A stretch of 64,000 nt of DNA from Decorospora gaudefroyi (taxonomy: Eukaryota; Ascomycota; Dothideomycetes; Pleosporales; Pleosporaceae): contig ML975346.1 in NCBI GenBank assembly GCA_010015605.1, forward strand, positions 40,826 to 104,825, written 5' to 3'. The notes under the pieces are model-generated. The model was given only the letters and a program-made list of their open reading frames with translations. It made no database searches and was not told the DNA's origin. Numbering within the stretch: the first letter of the stretch is position 1; each line of letters starts with the position of its first letter. Of the stretch, positions 44,723 to 55,561 are shown one piece after another. The translations under genes were made by a program, and so were the position numbers.

Positions 44723-44771
44723 CCTCGGAGAAAGCCCGCCTTCGGAGAAAGCCCGTCCTCGGAGAAAGCCC
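44723..44771. repeat. Three tandem copies of a 16-17 bp unit (CCTCGGAGAAAGCCCG)
   Basis: Units at 44723, 44739 and 44756 differ by single bases. They follow the TCGCA minisatellite after about 13 bases, about 135 bases before the MET1 ATG, so they may lie in its promoter or leader. Confidence 0.8.
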
Positions 44772-44905
44772 TATCCAAGCTCTGTACCTATTGTGGTACT
44801 ATAGTTTTGCTTGCTAACACAGCCAACTTCAGTAACTGTTCACGAACTGACATACTTTTATAAAATTTGAAGTCGTTATCGTCTTGTCTCACCTCAGACT
44901 TCATC

Positions 44906-46594
44906 ATGGCGCCTGCACTTCTTACCGCGGTCGATGCAACAGCCCACATTCATCTCATAGTCGGATCCAACCCACTCGCGGGCGCACGATGCACACGTTC
45001 GATTGAAGTCGGCGCGAAACCGATATTGCTTGCGCCGGAGGAAGCGACACTCCACTACGGTCTTGTCAAGCGCATTGAAGCGGGCGAGGTTGAATGGTTG
45101 AAGCGAAGTTTCAAAGAGCAGGATCTGACGACACTTGGACGAGCAGAGGTGGATGGTGTCGTAGATGCAGTGTTTGTTACTGCGGGTGGTAAACATGGCT
45201 CATGTAAGTAATCAAAGTCAATCACCAAAGACCATTTCTGACTTGTTACAGCCACCCAAATCTCAAGTCTTTGTCGAAGGCTGCGCATACCAGTCAATGT
45301 CGCCGATGCACCGAACCTATGCTCTTTCACACTCCTTTCTACGCACTCCGATGGCCCTCTCCAGATTGGTATTACAACTTCAGGAAAAGGCTGCAAGCTG
45401 TCTGCGAGGATTAGAAGGGAGATCGCTGCGTCGCTCCCACCACGGCTGGGTGATGCTGTTGAGAGACTAGGCGCACTGCGAAGACGCATATGGGAGGAAG
45501 ACCACGCAGCCGAGCTTTTACAAGATCTAGAAGCAGAAGAAGAGGACCGTGGCCAGCCAGCGACATTCAACAAATTGATCTTGGAAGAGAGCAAGGAAGC
45601 AGCACGAGGACGACGCATGCGGTGGCTGTCCCAAATATGTGAATACTGGCCACTGCGTCGACTTGCCGCCATTACAGAAGCAGATGTCGACATGCTCTTT
45701 CGCGAATTCGCAAGCAGCAGCCCCGCGAAAATCGGACCAACCGCCACCACACCAGAGAGGAGAGTTGGCCGCATCATCCTCGCAGGCTCCGGCCCCGGCA
45801 ACCCTGACCTCCTCACCCGCGCAGCACACCAAGCTATACTCTCCGCCGACCTTATCCTCGCCGACAAACTCGTCCCAGCACCGATCCTCGACCTCGTCCC
45901 CCGCCGCGCAACCGTCCACATCGCACGAAAGTTCCCCGGCAACGCAGACAAGGCACAAGAAGAGCTTCTCGAACTAGGTCTAGAAGGTCTCAAAGTCGGT
46001 AAAGTGGTTGTGAGAATAAAGCAGGGAGATCCGTATATCTACGGCCGCGGCGGCGAAGAATACGACTTCTTCCGCGAACACGGCTTCGTACCCAGTGTGC
46101 TCCCCGGCATCACAAGTGCCCTCAGCGCCCCGCTCTTCGCCGCCATACCGGCCACCCATCGCGGCATCGCAGACCAAGTGCTCATCTGTACCGGCACCGG
46201 CCGCAAAGGCGCACCGCTCGACCCCCCGGAATTCGTCCCCTCACGCACACTCGTCCTCCTCATGTCTCTGCACCGCCTCTCCGCCCTCGTCGACACCCTG
46301 CTCGCCAAAGCCTACCCGGCTGACTTGCCCGTCGCTGTCCTCGAACGAGCCAGCTGCCCCGATCAGCGCGTTATTCGCACCTCGCTGCAACATGTTTGTG
46401 CGGCTGTCGAGGAGGAAGGGAGTAGGCCGCCCGGCCTGCTCGTCGTAGGCAATGCGTGTAAAGTGTTGATGAAGTATGAGCAGAGATGGGTGGTTGAGGA
46501 TGGGTTTCATGGTTTGGATCATTTGGGTGGTGGTGGTGGGGATAGGGAGTTGGAGATTAGTAGGCTTGTTAATAGTGATCGTAGTACTGCGTAG
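44906..46594 (+). CDS. MET1: Siroheme synthase / uroporphyrinogen-III C-methyltransferase MET1
   Basis: Two exons (44906-45203, 45252-46594; a 48-nt intron) encode 546 residues. The N-terminal quarter is a Met8/CysG-like Rossmann domain (IHLIVGSNPLAGARCTRSIE, DAVFVTAGGKHGSS), followed by the dimerisation segment GPLQIGITTSGKGCKLSARI and RREIAASLPPRLGDAVE. The C-terminal half is a methyltransferase: AGSGPGNPDLLT, LILADKLVP, RIKQGDPYIYGRGGEE, LPGITSALSAPLFAAIPATHRG. It converts uroporphyrinogen III toward siroheme, the cofactor of sulfite and nitrite reductases, in the cytosol. The glycine motif of the N-terminal domain is atypical (GSNPLA), so its dehydrogenase activity is less certain than the methyltransferase. 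The start is the first ATG in the exon, after the tandem repeats. Confidence 0.93.
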
Positions 46595-46801
46595 TAGGTC
46601 TTTAGTTACGATCGTCTTCTCTCTTCTAAATCCTCTATGCACATGATTGGATAGGTTACCTATATTGTTTTAACAAAACTGCTCACTCGTGACGCTCTAA
46701 TAAACGAAATAAACCCTTGTTCTATTCTATTCAATTTTATATCATAGCCTTCGCAGCATACATAGCAACATAGATTCTGCATCATCATCTTCTAGGAGGG
46801 G

Positions 46802-47568
46802 CTACTGGGCGGGCTGGTCTACGTCAGCAGCTTTGCCGAGATCACGGACGATGTCCTTGCTTTGTCCCGCGAGTTTGAGTCGCTCGGTGATGCTGTACAT
46901 GATGGTAATGGCGCAGTCAGGACTGTACCTGGAGTTGGTTGCGGTGGCATGTACTGAGGCCCTCTGCCCGTTTAGGAAGACCACCGGGGAGGCAACGTTC
47001 CAGATGCGACGATTCATGTTGGAGGCGGTCACTGTTGCTGTCTCATCGAAAGCGCCCTCTACTGATTCCAGTTCTGGTTTCACGTTGACTAGTCGGCAGA
47101 TGGCGAGCAGTACTGAGCCACAGCAGAATATGCCATTTGGCACTGGGGACACGCACACCCCTCCAGATCGCGCAGCGTGTCCGTCAGGACCCGGCCGGCA
47201 AAGATGGGATCCAAGCGCTTCGTGGTGTCCAAAGGCGTGGATAGTGCTGTGTTGCCGTAGGAGGGTGAGGCGCGGTACTTCACGAGCAGGACGCCAAGTT
47301 GGGCTAGGGTGGTGATTGTGATGGGGATGCGAGGTTCGCTTGCGGTGAGCTTTCAGCGGTGTTAGCTGAAGGATCGTCCTTGGATGTGAAGAGATTTTGG
47401 AGGCTGTTTACTTACGATGACCATGGGAAAAGCGAAGAAAGCAGTGGGTGTCTTTTCTAGGACTTCGATGGGCTGGGGCGCCGAGTTGGTAGGTACTAGG
47501 GCTGGTGGCAAATATGGCAAAAGCGGCCAACGCGATGATCCTGATGGTGCTGCTGTGAAGTTTGACAT
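46802..47568 (-). CDS. Hypothetical protein, three exons (model tentative)
   Basis: Proposed exons: 47568-47416, 47349-47157 and 47112-46802 (218 residues); the last may instead begin at 47088, which removes eight residues in frame. Exon 1 ends at GTAAGT, and exon 2 begins after an AAG or a nearby acceptor. The middle reads TASEPRIPITITTLAQLGVL and TKRLDPIFAGRVLTDTLRDL; the last part reads FDETATVTASNMNRRIWNV and SPDCAITIMYSITERLKLAG. The exons look like real protein, but the first exon's other frame also encodes a hydrophobic signal-like stretch without an ATG, so the start is doubtful. No family is recognised. It converges with MET1 across about 200 bases. Confidence 0.42.
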
Positions 47569-48561
47569 AGTGTAGGTTGGCCTGGGCTGATTTGTAGTAC
47601 TGAGTTTACGGGAGCATGATGTAGCAGCGAAGAGCTTCTTTATATGATACCGGCCAAGTGCTAAGGGAAAGGTGAACTATAGGTGAGATATGCGGAAGGC
47701 CAACAACCACGGCAAGCCGAGACTCCTCGATATCGTCGCCCAACGGGCCTTGTACGATCTATTTGGTCATTCGTTGGTTGTCATGGGTATAGCTTCCCAG
47801 GACGTGATGTTTCCTCGCTCATCCTGAGTTCGCATCCACTAGCGTCGAGAAGTCCCAAGAAGTGCTCTCCCAAGGCAAAGTATACGGAGGAACCCGATAT
47901 CTTTTCTTTCCTTCTTTTTTTCGCTAGAGGAAACCTTCGATATAGGCCCGTGATAGTCTTCCGAATTCTACCCTCTGGTTCTCGACGATGCCGTCGCGTT
48001 TTGCTAGGTCTGCACTATACTTTTCGCGGTACTGTATAAGTGATATAGTGCGGTATTATATGCGTGGATAGGCAGGGTCACGTATGCAAGGACTTCGTCC
48101 AATCTCTTTGGCAAGACCTTGGTCAAGCGGATGTAGGATAGCCACGGGTTTGTCTCGAACAGGTTGCTGTGGGGGATAGCGCCAAGTCGCTCGTCCCGCT
48201 CCTCTCATGCCCATGTATCTGCCATGCGCATGAAAGTAGCGTGGGCTCAAGATCGTTCGAACGTACGTCGGAAGACTACGTCGTTGGCGTACGAAGCTGC
48301 CATATCGTCGAGGCTGTCGGGGATGACTAAACTAGAAGAAGTTCCGGAGGTGCACAGGTACTGAGCATTGCTGGGCCGTGATCCTCATGTGGCTGGTTAG
48401 CTGCTTCCATGTCAGTTGTTACATATTCCCAGCGTTTAACCTGGCTTTGTCGCGTTGCGGCGTCATTGGGGTAGGCAGTGGTAAATTGATTTTTTTCAAG
48501 ACTCATCTAGAATATACATCCCTATCTCTAACATCCGTCGCTGTGTTCGCTCGCTCTATGC
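47569..48561. other. Intergenic region upstream of the hypothetical gene and 3' of ATP5
   Basis: About 1 kb. Short frames only; no RNA gene, domain or repeat was recognised. Confidence 0.35.
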
Positions 48562-49436
48562 TTACAAAGTGTCCTTGAGCAGCTTGTTCATCTTGGCCAT
48601 CTTCGAGGATACGGACAGGTCGATGGTGCGGTCAGCGATTTCGACAATGATTCCTCCACGGATCTCGGGGTTGACCTTGGGAACAACCTTGAGCGTCTGG
48701 CCGTTTGCGACATATTGCGAGTTCTTGATCGCGGTCTCGAGGCGGCCAATTGTCCTGCTGTCGAGGGGCTGTATGTTGTCAGCTGTCGTGTTCCTGGTCT
48801 CGCGGTAGTCGCTCAAGTGTCCACATTCACTAGGTGGGACCAACGTACCGCAGCGCTGGTAACGACAAGCTCAACTTCACCACGGTGGGCACCCATGAGC
48901 ACAGCGAACTTGTCCACAACACCCTCTAGCACACCCAATCGGTTGTTCGCCGCGAGGGTGTTGAGCAAGTTCTTGACAATACCCTCCTTGTCTGCGTTGC
49001 CAATATGTTTCTGAAGCTCCTGGACGATTTGCTGCTTGTCTGACACGGTGAGCGAAGGGGCGTGGAGGATCTCGACGAGCTTGGGGTCCTTCTTGAAGAT
49101 GCCCTGGAGGGAATTCAGCGACCTGGCCGTGGGGTCGAGTGCGTTGGTTTTGGCAGCCGCGGTGTACTATCACAGGTCAGCCAAGCTCTTGTCCCAGCCA
49201 TTGCCCCGCGTTCCATCCTCGTATCATCGCCGTGAGGCCAATTGTAGTTGTGAAATGCGTACCAGCGCACTCGCGTACGTTCCATCGACGCCGTAGAGGG
49301 CAACGGGCGGCTTGTTGGCAGAGCCAGTCGGTGGTGCGGCGGTAGCATAGCTCCGGGGCGCCACGAAGCGGGCAGCAATGGGGGCGCGGGGTGCAGCAGC
49401 CCGGAAAGTGGTGCTGAAGGCGCGAGCTGCAGACAT
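48562..49436 (-). CDS. ATP5: ATP synthase subunit 5 (OSCP)
   Basis: Three exons (49436-49263, 49166-48849, 48768-48562; introns of 96 and 80 nt) encode 232 residues. The N-terminus MSAARAFSTTFRAAAPRAPI is a mitochondrial presequence. The OSCP domain follows: GVDGTYASALYTAAAKTNAL across the first splice, IVKNLLNTLAANNRLGVLEG, and the conserved C-terminus VNPEIRGGIIVEIADRTIDL. OSCP caps the F1 head of mitochondrial ATP synthase and links it to the peripheral stalk. Length and motifs are normal for fungi. Confidence 0.95.
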
Positions 49437-50160
49437 GGTGGGTCGAGGGGAGATGGATTGCGGGATGGGGCAGCGTTCGGCGTCGCGGGTACAGTTGCGG
49501 ATGCTGCGATGAGGTTTCTGAGGCCGGCTCGGCACTGACACGCACTAGCCCCGATTGGGCCGTGACCCGTGTGCAGCTGCGAACAACTTCATCAAACACT
49601 ATTTGAAAGCTGGTACGCAAAAATCATGGAAATGAGGTATAGAGGAGATCGATTAATACTGTCGAAGCAGCTGGTTATATAGTAGATACGCTAAGCACCC
49701 ATATCTTCTTTCCCAAGCTGCATTGTACCTTCCAACAACAATGACTTACACCGCTCTCGCCCCGCCTCTATGGCCTGCTTCTCTCATATCTACTTGATCC
49801 ATTCCAAACACCTCCTTAGTCCCTTCTCGCAATAGTCTCAGAGCCTGCTGCTCCGGTCCTCGTTGTTGGAGTGCTGATATCTTCGACATCAACGGCAATA
49901 CCGTCACCTCAGCATTGCCATGGTCATCAATCACCTTCACCTCATCATGGCTCTCGCATACCTCGAAACACGCGTCACCGTGAGCATGAGGGTTCTCCGC
50001 TTACGGCCTAGCATCAACCTCCACTCACCTTCACATATCAACCTACCCAGGTATAAGTTGGCCTCTCACCTGTCGCTCCCCTACCATCATCTACAACTCT
50101 CTTGGCTCCTTTGCTCCATCACCACGCCATATCACAAAGCACTCGCCGAGTCACAAATCG
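49437..50160. other. Upstream region of ATP5 and the DUF7730-type gene
   Basis: About 720 bases between divergent genes. On the minus strand, 50000-49746 is an open stretch of 84 codons with protein-like composition (for example HDEVKVIDDHGNAEVTVLPL and ALQQRGPEQQALRLLREG), but without an ATG near its start, so it is reported as a finding rather than a gene. Confidence 0.35.
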
Positions 50161-51390
50161 ATGCCCGAGATCGAAATGTCCATTAAGCGACCGCAAACGC
50201 CTCCGCTGTCGTACCTCATGACGCCGCCCTCAACAGGTAGTGTACGCAAGCGCGTGCGCTTCTACGAAGCCGAGAATATCGGAGTTGGTGATAACATGAG
50301 CTCGAGGCACTTGGCCAATTCCACCGGAGGAGAATCCCCTGATGACTTCTTCGAGGAGCCCCAGGAAGGTTCCGACACAGAGATCCGCGAGAGCACCGAG
50401 GACGAGGGTACCCCTTCGGCAGACAACACTGCGCCCTCGTCCCCAGCCTCAAACATCGCCATCACACCAAAGCGCACCATGTTCGAGAAACATAACCCGC
50501 TTGCCTCCCTCACCCTCGCCACCTCTGCTCCACGTACCACCACCACTCCCTTCCCCTTGATGTCTCTCCCCATCTCCATCCGCAAGCGCATCTACGAACA
50601 CCTCCTCGTGATCCCCGGCTTGATATGTGTCCGCCAAAGACACACATCTTTCCATGACGAAAAGAAAGCTTTCCTCTACCCCGAGCGCCGTCATTTCCTA
50701 CCGGGCATCGCATACGCACTGGCCCAGCTCACCGTCGACGGATTCAAAATGCGCTTTTCCCAATTCGCCACTACAAACATCAACATCCTCTGTGTAAGCA
50801 AGGAGGTGTTTTCCGAAGCCAAGGCTGTCCTGTACGGAAAAAATAGTTTCGAAATCATGAGGCCGACAAACGAACTGTGTCCGCCGCCAGATTACAGCGT
50901 GCGCCTCTTCCCGACTGGGTGTCAGCGCTTGGTTACAAACCTCAGTATCAGGGTCCGTACTTTCTACGACCTACACTGGCTCCTCAAAGGCGGGTACAAC
51001 GACCTCAAGAACTACTACCGCGCTCTCAATGAACTCTACCTCATTCTCGAGATCGATTCCGCGGGCAAGGGCTTCGGAAAACATTGGTCAAGGAAGGAGG
51101 GCGAGAAGTGGATCGTTTACATTGAGCGTCTGCGGGGTGAGATGGCGAAAGAGTTGCTTCGCAAGATGAAGACTGCTAATACAAAGGTGGTGCCTACTTG
51201 GATGAATCTCCGTGTGCTGTTCAGTGGTGAGAGCTATGATGAAGAGGTTCCTGGCAGCGGAAACGCGCTTGCTGGTGCGGCGGTTGAGCAGGCGAAACGG
51301 AATGAGCTTAGGCAGGCGCTGGTTGAGACCTGGGAGCTTTTCAAGAAGGGTGGGAAATCGTGTGGAGTGCTGGCGTTGGGTGGTCGTTGA
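50161..51390 (+). CDS. DUF7730/F-box-like fungal protein, 409 aa
   Basis: A single exon. The first 110 residues are disordered and acidic (SPDDFFEEPQEGSDTEIRES). Then comes LMSLPISIRKRIYEHLLVIP, the F-box-like helix that opens many DUF7730 proteins in Pezizomycotina, followed by NINILCVSKEVFSEAKAVLY, GKNSFEI and LVTNLSIRVRTFYDLHWLL, the typical block for this family. These proteins are abundant and expanded in dothideomycetes; their role is unknown, though the helix suggests adaptor function in ubiquitin ligases. No signal peptide or membrane segment. The ATG at 50161 is preferred because the frame upstream is short; a second Met follows five residues later. Confidence 0.75.
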   Translation: MPEIEMSIKRPQTPPLSYLMTPPSTGSVRKRVRFYEAENIGVGDNMSSRHLANSTGGESPDDFFEEPQEGSDTEIRESTEDEGTPSADNTAPSSPASNIAITPKRTMFEKHNPLASLTLATSAPRTTTTPFPLMSLPISIRKRIYEHLLVIPGLICVRQRHTSFHDEKKAFLYPERRHFLPGIAYALAQLTVDGFKMRFSQFATTNINILCVSKEVFSEAKAVLYGKNSFEIMRPTNELCPPPDYSVRLFPTGCQRLVTNLSIRVRTFYDLHWLLKGGYNDLKNYYRALNELYLILEIDSAGKGFGKHWSRKEGEKWIVYIERLRGEMAKELLRKMKTANTKVVPTWMNLRVLFSGESYDEEVPGSGNALAGAAVEQAKRNELRQALVETWELFKKGGKSCGVLALGGR

Positions 51391-51898
51391 TCATGTCTTA
51401 TCTATCTGCATAATTTGGGGGGAACTTGTAGGGTCTGAATTGTCTTACTTGAGGAATGGTACTACAAGTCTGAAGAAGGCGAAGGTATGATTTTTTTTTT
51501 TGAAATTTTCGATCAGGGCGTTCGTACCAAAGGGATCATGTGCATATAACATTCAAAACCCTGAATAAAGATTGAAGAGCACGGTTCGATGGGAAGGCCG
51601 CAAATGACTGGGAGTGGGAGATAAAAAAAATTTCTTCGCTAGCGCTGAAGAATAGATAGGCTCAGTATGAGTATTGCAAGCACATCAAATACATTTCCAC
51701 ATTAACTAGCTATATAAAAATCAAGAACGCATCTACCCGCATTATCATTAAAACATAACAAGCCATCTCATGAGCAGCCCTCCGAATTCCCCATCCATAT
51801 GCCCTCATTGACCCTACCAAAAAATATCCAAGGCGCCACGCTATATGCTTTCCAAAAAAAGACCAAACCAAATCATGCCAAATTTTCCACTTTTTCAC
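51391..51898. other. Intergenic region between convergent genes
   Basis: About 500 AT-rich bases with a T-run near 51490 and an A-run near 51625. Nothing else recognised. Confidence 0.35.
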
Positions 51899-54800
51899 TC
51901 AAAGCAGCAGAACCACCCAGCCCACAGCGCCGACAACCATTCCCTGAACCCAAACCTCCCAGCCCCGTCCATGCAAAGAAACACCAGCGCTCGGCGGCTC
52001 ACGACCACTCTCGCCAATGCCACTCGCAATAATATCCCCAGCGTTCCTCGACGTTGTCGTCAAGCTCGCGGAACCCGTAGTAGTAACACTAGTACTCTTT
52101 GGTAAATTCGGGATCGTACTGGTCTTGCCATTGATGATCAAGGCCGTGCCCGCCTCATCCAAGGAATAGGTGGTTCCATCCATTTCCACCGTGGATCCGG
52201 GTGCTAGTGTGGTTCCGTCGCCGAGGACGTACTCTGTGGTTCCGTCGCGCACGGTAGGTGTGTAGGTTATGTCGTTGATGGTCAGCGCTGGTGCGGCCGT
52301 GATGCTGCCGGCGGCTCCCGCGGGGAGCGTGGTGGTGACGCCGTTGATGACGATGACGGTGCCTGAGGCGCCTGTCGGCATGGAATAGGTGGTTCCTGAG
52401 ATAGTGAGTACGCCACCTGGAGTTAGTGTTTGGCCTGGTGCGAGGATGTAGGCTGTTGTGCCGCTGATGACTTGTGCGGTGATGGCACGGCCGCCTGCAA
52501 GGGTATATACGGATTGTCCGGCGCTCAGGATTGAGGATTGTCCGTTAACGAGGATGGTTGACCCGCGGCCGCTGGATGGCATGCTGAATGTTGTTCCATC
52601 GACGACGAGTGAGCCACCTGGAGTAAGTGTTTGGCCTGGTGCGAGAACGTAGGCTGTTGTGCCGCCGATCACCTGTGCGGTGACGGAACGGCCGCCTGCA
52701 AGGGTTATCACAGTTTGTCCGGCGTTGAGGATTGAGGTTTCTCCGTTGACGAGGATAGTTGACCCACGGCCGTTGGACGGCATGCTGAATGTTGTTCCAT
52801 CGACGACGAGTGAGCCACCCGGAGTGAGTGTTTGGCCAGGCGCTACGACGAAGCCTGTTGAGCCTCCCACGATGGTCGCCGAAACGGCGCGTCCATTGGC
52901 GAGAGTAAGGGCGGACTGGCCGTTGGTTAGCGTGGAGGTTTGTCCGTTAACGACGATTGTCGATCCCTGCCCGTCTGCGGGCATACTGAATGTTGTGCCA
53001 TCAACTACAAGCGTGCCGCCTGGCGCAAGCGTCTGACCAGGCGCTACAACGAAAACCGTGGAGCCTCCAACTACAGTCGCAGAAATGGTTTGGCCACCCA
53101 CCGTGAGGGCTGGAGGGGCAGTAGGCGCAGGGGCATTGGCAAAGGTCTGCGTAACCCCGTTGACGATAGCCACACCACTTGGACCTAGACTTATCGTATT
53201 CCCGTTGACAGTGATCGGTGCACCTCCAGGTTTCAATGTTTCGGTACCGAAGACGAAGTTGCCCTGTGAGTTCGCAGTTACTGTGCCTTCACCAATAGTA
53301 AGGACGGGCGCGCCAGTTGGAGCTGTTGGATTGAAAGCAACCGTGCTTCCATCCACGACAATCCTTGTTCCACCACCATTCGTGGGTATGCCCACCGGGA
53401 CTCCATTGATAGTAGTCGATTGCCCAGGAGTGAGTGTCGCGGTCCCAATGATGACGACAGGAGGGGCGGTATTCTGGCCGTTCTGATTTTGCCCGCTTCG
53501 TGTGTTGACATTGACTTGCGTCGGCTTGGGAGTGTTGATAGGGAACACGCTACCACCAATCGTTACACTCTTCGTCGCTGTGACAGCAGGTGTTTGGCGT
53601 GTCCCTGGGATGTTTGGTACAGTGGAGGGGTTGCCCTGTGTCGGCTGGTTCTGGGTCGGCTGGTTCTGGGTCGGCTGGTTCTGGGTCGGCTGATTCTGAG
53701 TTGGCTGATTCTGGGTTGGCTTGTTTTGAGTCGGCTGGTTCTGGGTTGGCTTGTTCTGAGTCGGCTGGTTCTGGGTTGGCTTGTTCTGAGTCGGCTGGTT
53801 CTGTGTCGGTTTATTCTGTGTCGGTTTATTCTGGGTCGGTTTATTCTGGGTCGGTTTATTCTGGGTCGGTTTAACCGAGGTCGGCTGGTAGCTGCTGGTA
53901 GCAGTCGGTCGTCCTAGATCATTGTCCGAAAAGGGGTTCGTAGGATCGCATCGCAAACAACCCCTCACAGTCACATGGACGGATGTGGATTCGAATGTAG
54001 TCCGAATGAAGGTGCCTGTTGTCGGTATGGAAGGAAATTCGGCTGTTTCGGTTGTAGTGATTGGAGAATCCGGAGCCTTCGTAGGCTCCGTAAGCTGCGA
54101 TGATGAGAACGGAGATCTTGAGAACGCGGGAGATCCGGTAGGGGCAGGGTGTACGGATGGCAGCAATGTACCGAATGTTAAACTGGGAGATGTCTGGCTG
54201 AGAGTACATGTGGCGATATCAGAGCCGTTAAATTGCATTTGGATATCCGGATCCTGCTTCAGGTAGTCGATCACTTTAGATGGCAGGGGGTAAGGCTGAC
54301 CCGTATTCGTGCTCGTAAGGTTCTCGTTGTGCGTGACTATGAGATGACTCCACTGCTCGGTTGCTGTCTCGGCCGGTTGCCAACTTTGGAGTGTCGTGAC
54401 GACAGGCACGCAGTCCTGCCCCGTGAAGCCAGGGTAATAGTGCTGGACGTAGTTGTCAGGCCCACCAAAGAAATCCTTGTATACCACGTAAGTCGGACCT
54501 GCATCAAAGGTAAGGAAAACTCCTGGTGTCGGCTCTATCGTAAAAGTGGGCGTTTGGTGCGTGATAGTTTCATTTGCTGTCCCAGTAACGGTCTTTGTCT
54601 GATTGACCGTCTGTATTTGAGTAACGATTGTTTCGATGGTGTTGTTATCAATATAGGTAGTAAATCGTGTTAGAATGGTCTCCTAAAGATGTGGGCAAGA
54701 AATCAGCCTATGTCGCAGATGAATTTAATACACCGAGGTTACTCACCGTCACGAACGTGCTGGTCCATGGGTTGGAGGGATCATTCGGAACGTAGAAAGT

Positions 54801-55561
54801 GGTTATAGGGTTGTACGCTTGGATCACACAGCCGGTACATGATATAGCGGAGGTAGTCCTGGAGTTGTTGCTCACTGAAGTTGTTGAGATCGTGGGGATC
54901 GTGGATGAAGTATTTGAAAAACGTAGAGGAGATCCTGAGGGCCTGTATGTAGCGACTGGATGCCCCGAGGTTTTTGTTGAGAAGTCTACATCACTATCAT
55001 CTGAACGCGTCGTAACTTGAGGTGGAGGCAGTGGGATGAGGGGCGAAGACGGCGACAGTACGGTCGAGGCTGTTGTTGAGAAGTCTATGTCACTATCATC
55101 TGACTGCGTCGTAACTTGAGGTGGAAGTGATGGGATGAGGGGCGAAGACGGCGACAGTACGTTCGAGGCTGTTGTTGAATAGTGGGCATTACTATCATCT
55201 GGATCCACCGAAGGTAGAGGCGAGGGTGTTGAGATAACGAGCCCAGACGTTGAGAATGCATCCGAGCCCGTTAGCGATGACGCAGCCTCATAGTTTATCG
55301 AGGTAGAGACTGAGAGTATTTGCACGGAGATCGATTCCGGCGTGATGCTGCTCGAGGGAATGGCAGCTACGGAAGTGTTTTCTAAATGTGTTAGCTATTA
55401 GTGCTAGTATACGACGTAGAATATTGAGGCATACGGTCTGTGAACGGTTAGTCATCAGAAAGCAAACGCGGTGGGGATAGCCTACATCTCTTGTTGTGCC
55501 AATCTGCATTTGAGCCAGCTGCAAAAAGAGCAGGCCCTAGGAGACTGATACATCTCAACAT
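51899..55561 (-). CDS. Repeat-rich secreted GPI-anchored wall protein
   Basis: Three exons (55561-55486, 55366-54747, 54682-51899; introns of about 119 and 64 nt) encode 1159 residues. A signal peptide opens it (MLRCISLLGPALFAAGSNAD) and a C-terminal hydrophobic tail (VQGMVVGAVGWVVLLL) after small residues fits a GPI signal. Between them: a Ser/Thr/Pro-rich part with about three copies of a 43-residue unit around SDDSDIDFSTTASTVLSPSS; a conserved domain (FTTYIDNNTIETIVTQIQTV, FLTFDAGPTYVVYKDFFGGP); sixteen PTQNK/PTQNQ pentapeptides; and four to five copies of a roughly 65-residue unit with VDGTTFSMP and VLAPGQTLTPGG. Heavy O-glycosylation and a wall or adhesion role are likely. Exon 1 is the least certain part. 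Confidence 0.75.
52150..53120 (-). repeat. Tandem 65-residue coding repeats in the wall protein
   Basis: Four to five units of about 200 bases each encode blocks with APGQTLTPGG, VDGTTFSMP, GSTILVNG and AGQ..LAGGR. The two units around 52560-52850 are nearly identical at the DNA level, indicating recent duplication or gene conversion; the outer units have diverged. Confidence 0.7.
53634..53873 (-). repeat. Sixteen tandem 15-bp units coding PTQNK/PTQNQ
   Basis: On the plus strand the units read GGCTGGTTCTGGGTC with small variants. They encode sixteen five-residue copies with K or Q at the variable position. Copy number is likely to vary between strains. Confidence 0.8.

Noticed and set aside
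45055..45993. 312-codon minus-strand frame opposite MET1
   Set aside because: It is the serine/arginine-rich shadow of the MET1 coding strand, which has clear motifs.
53420..53917. Plus-strand frame rich in LVLGRLVLSRL repeats
   Set aside because: It is the antisense reading of the PTQN repeats in the wall protein.
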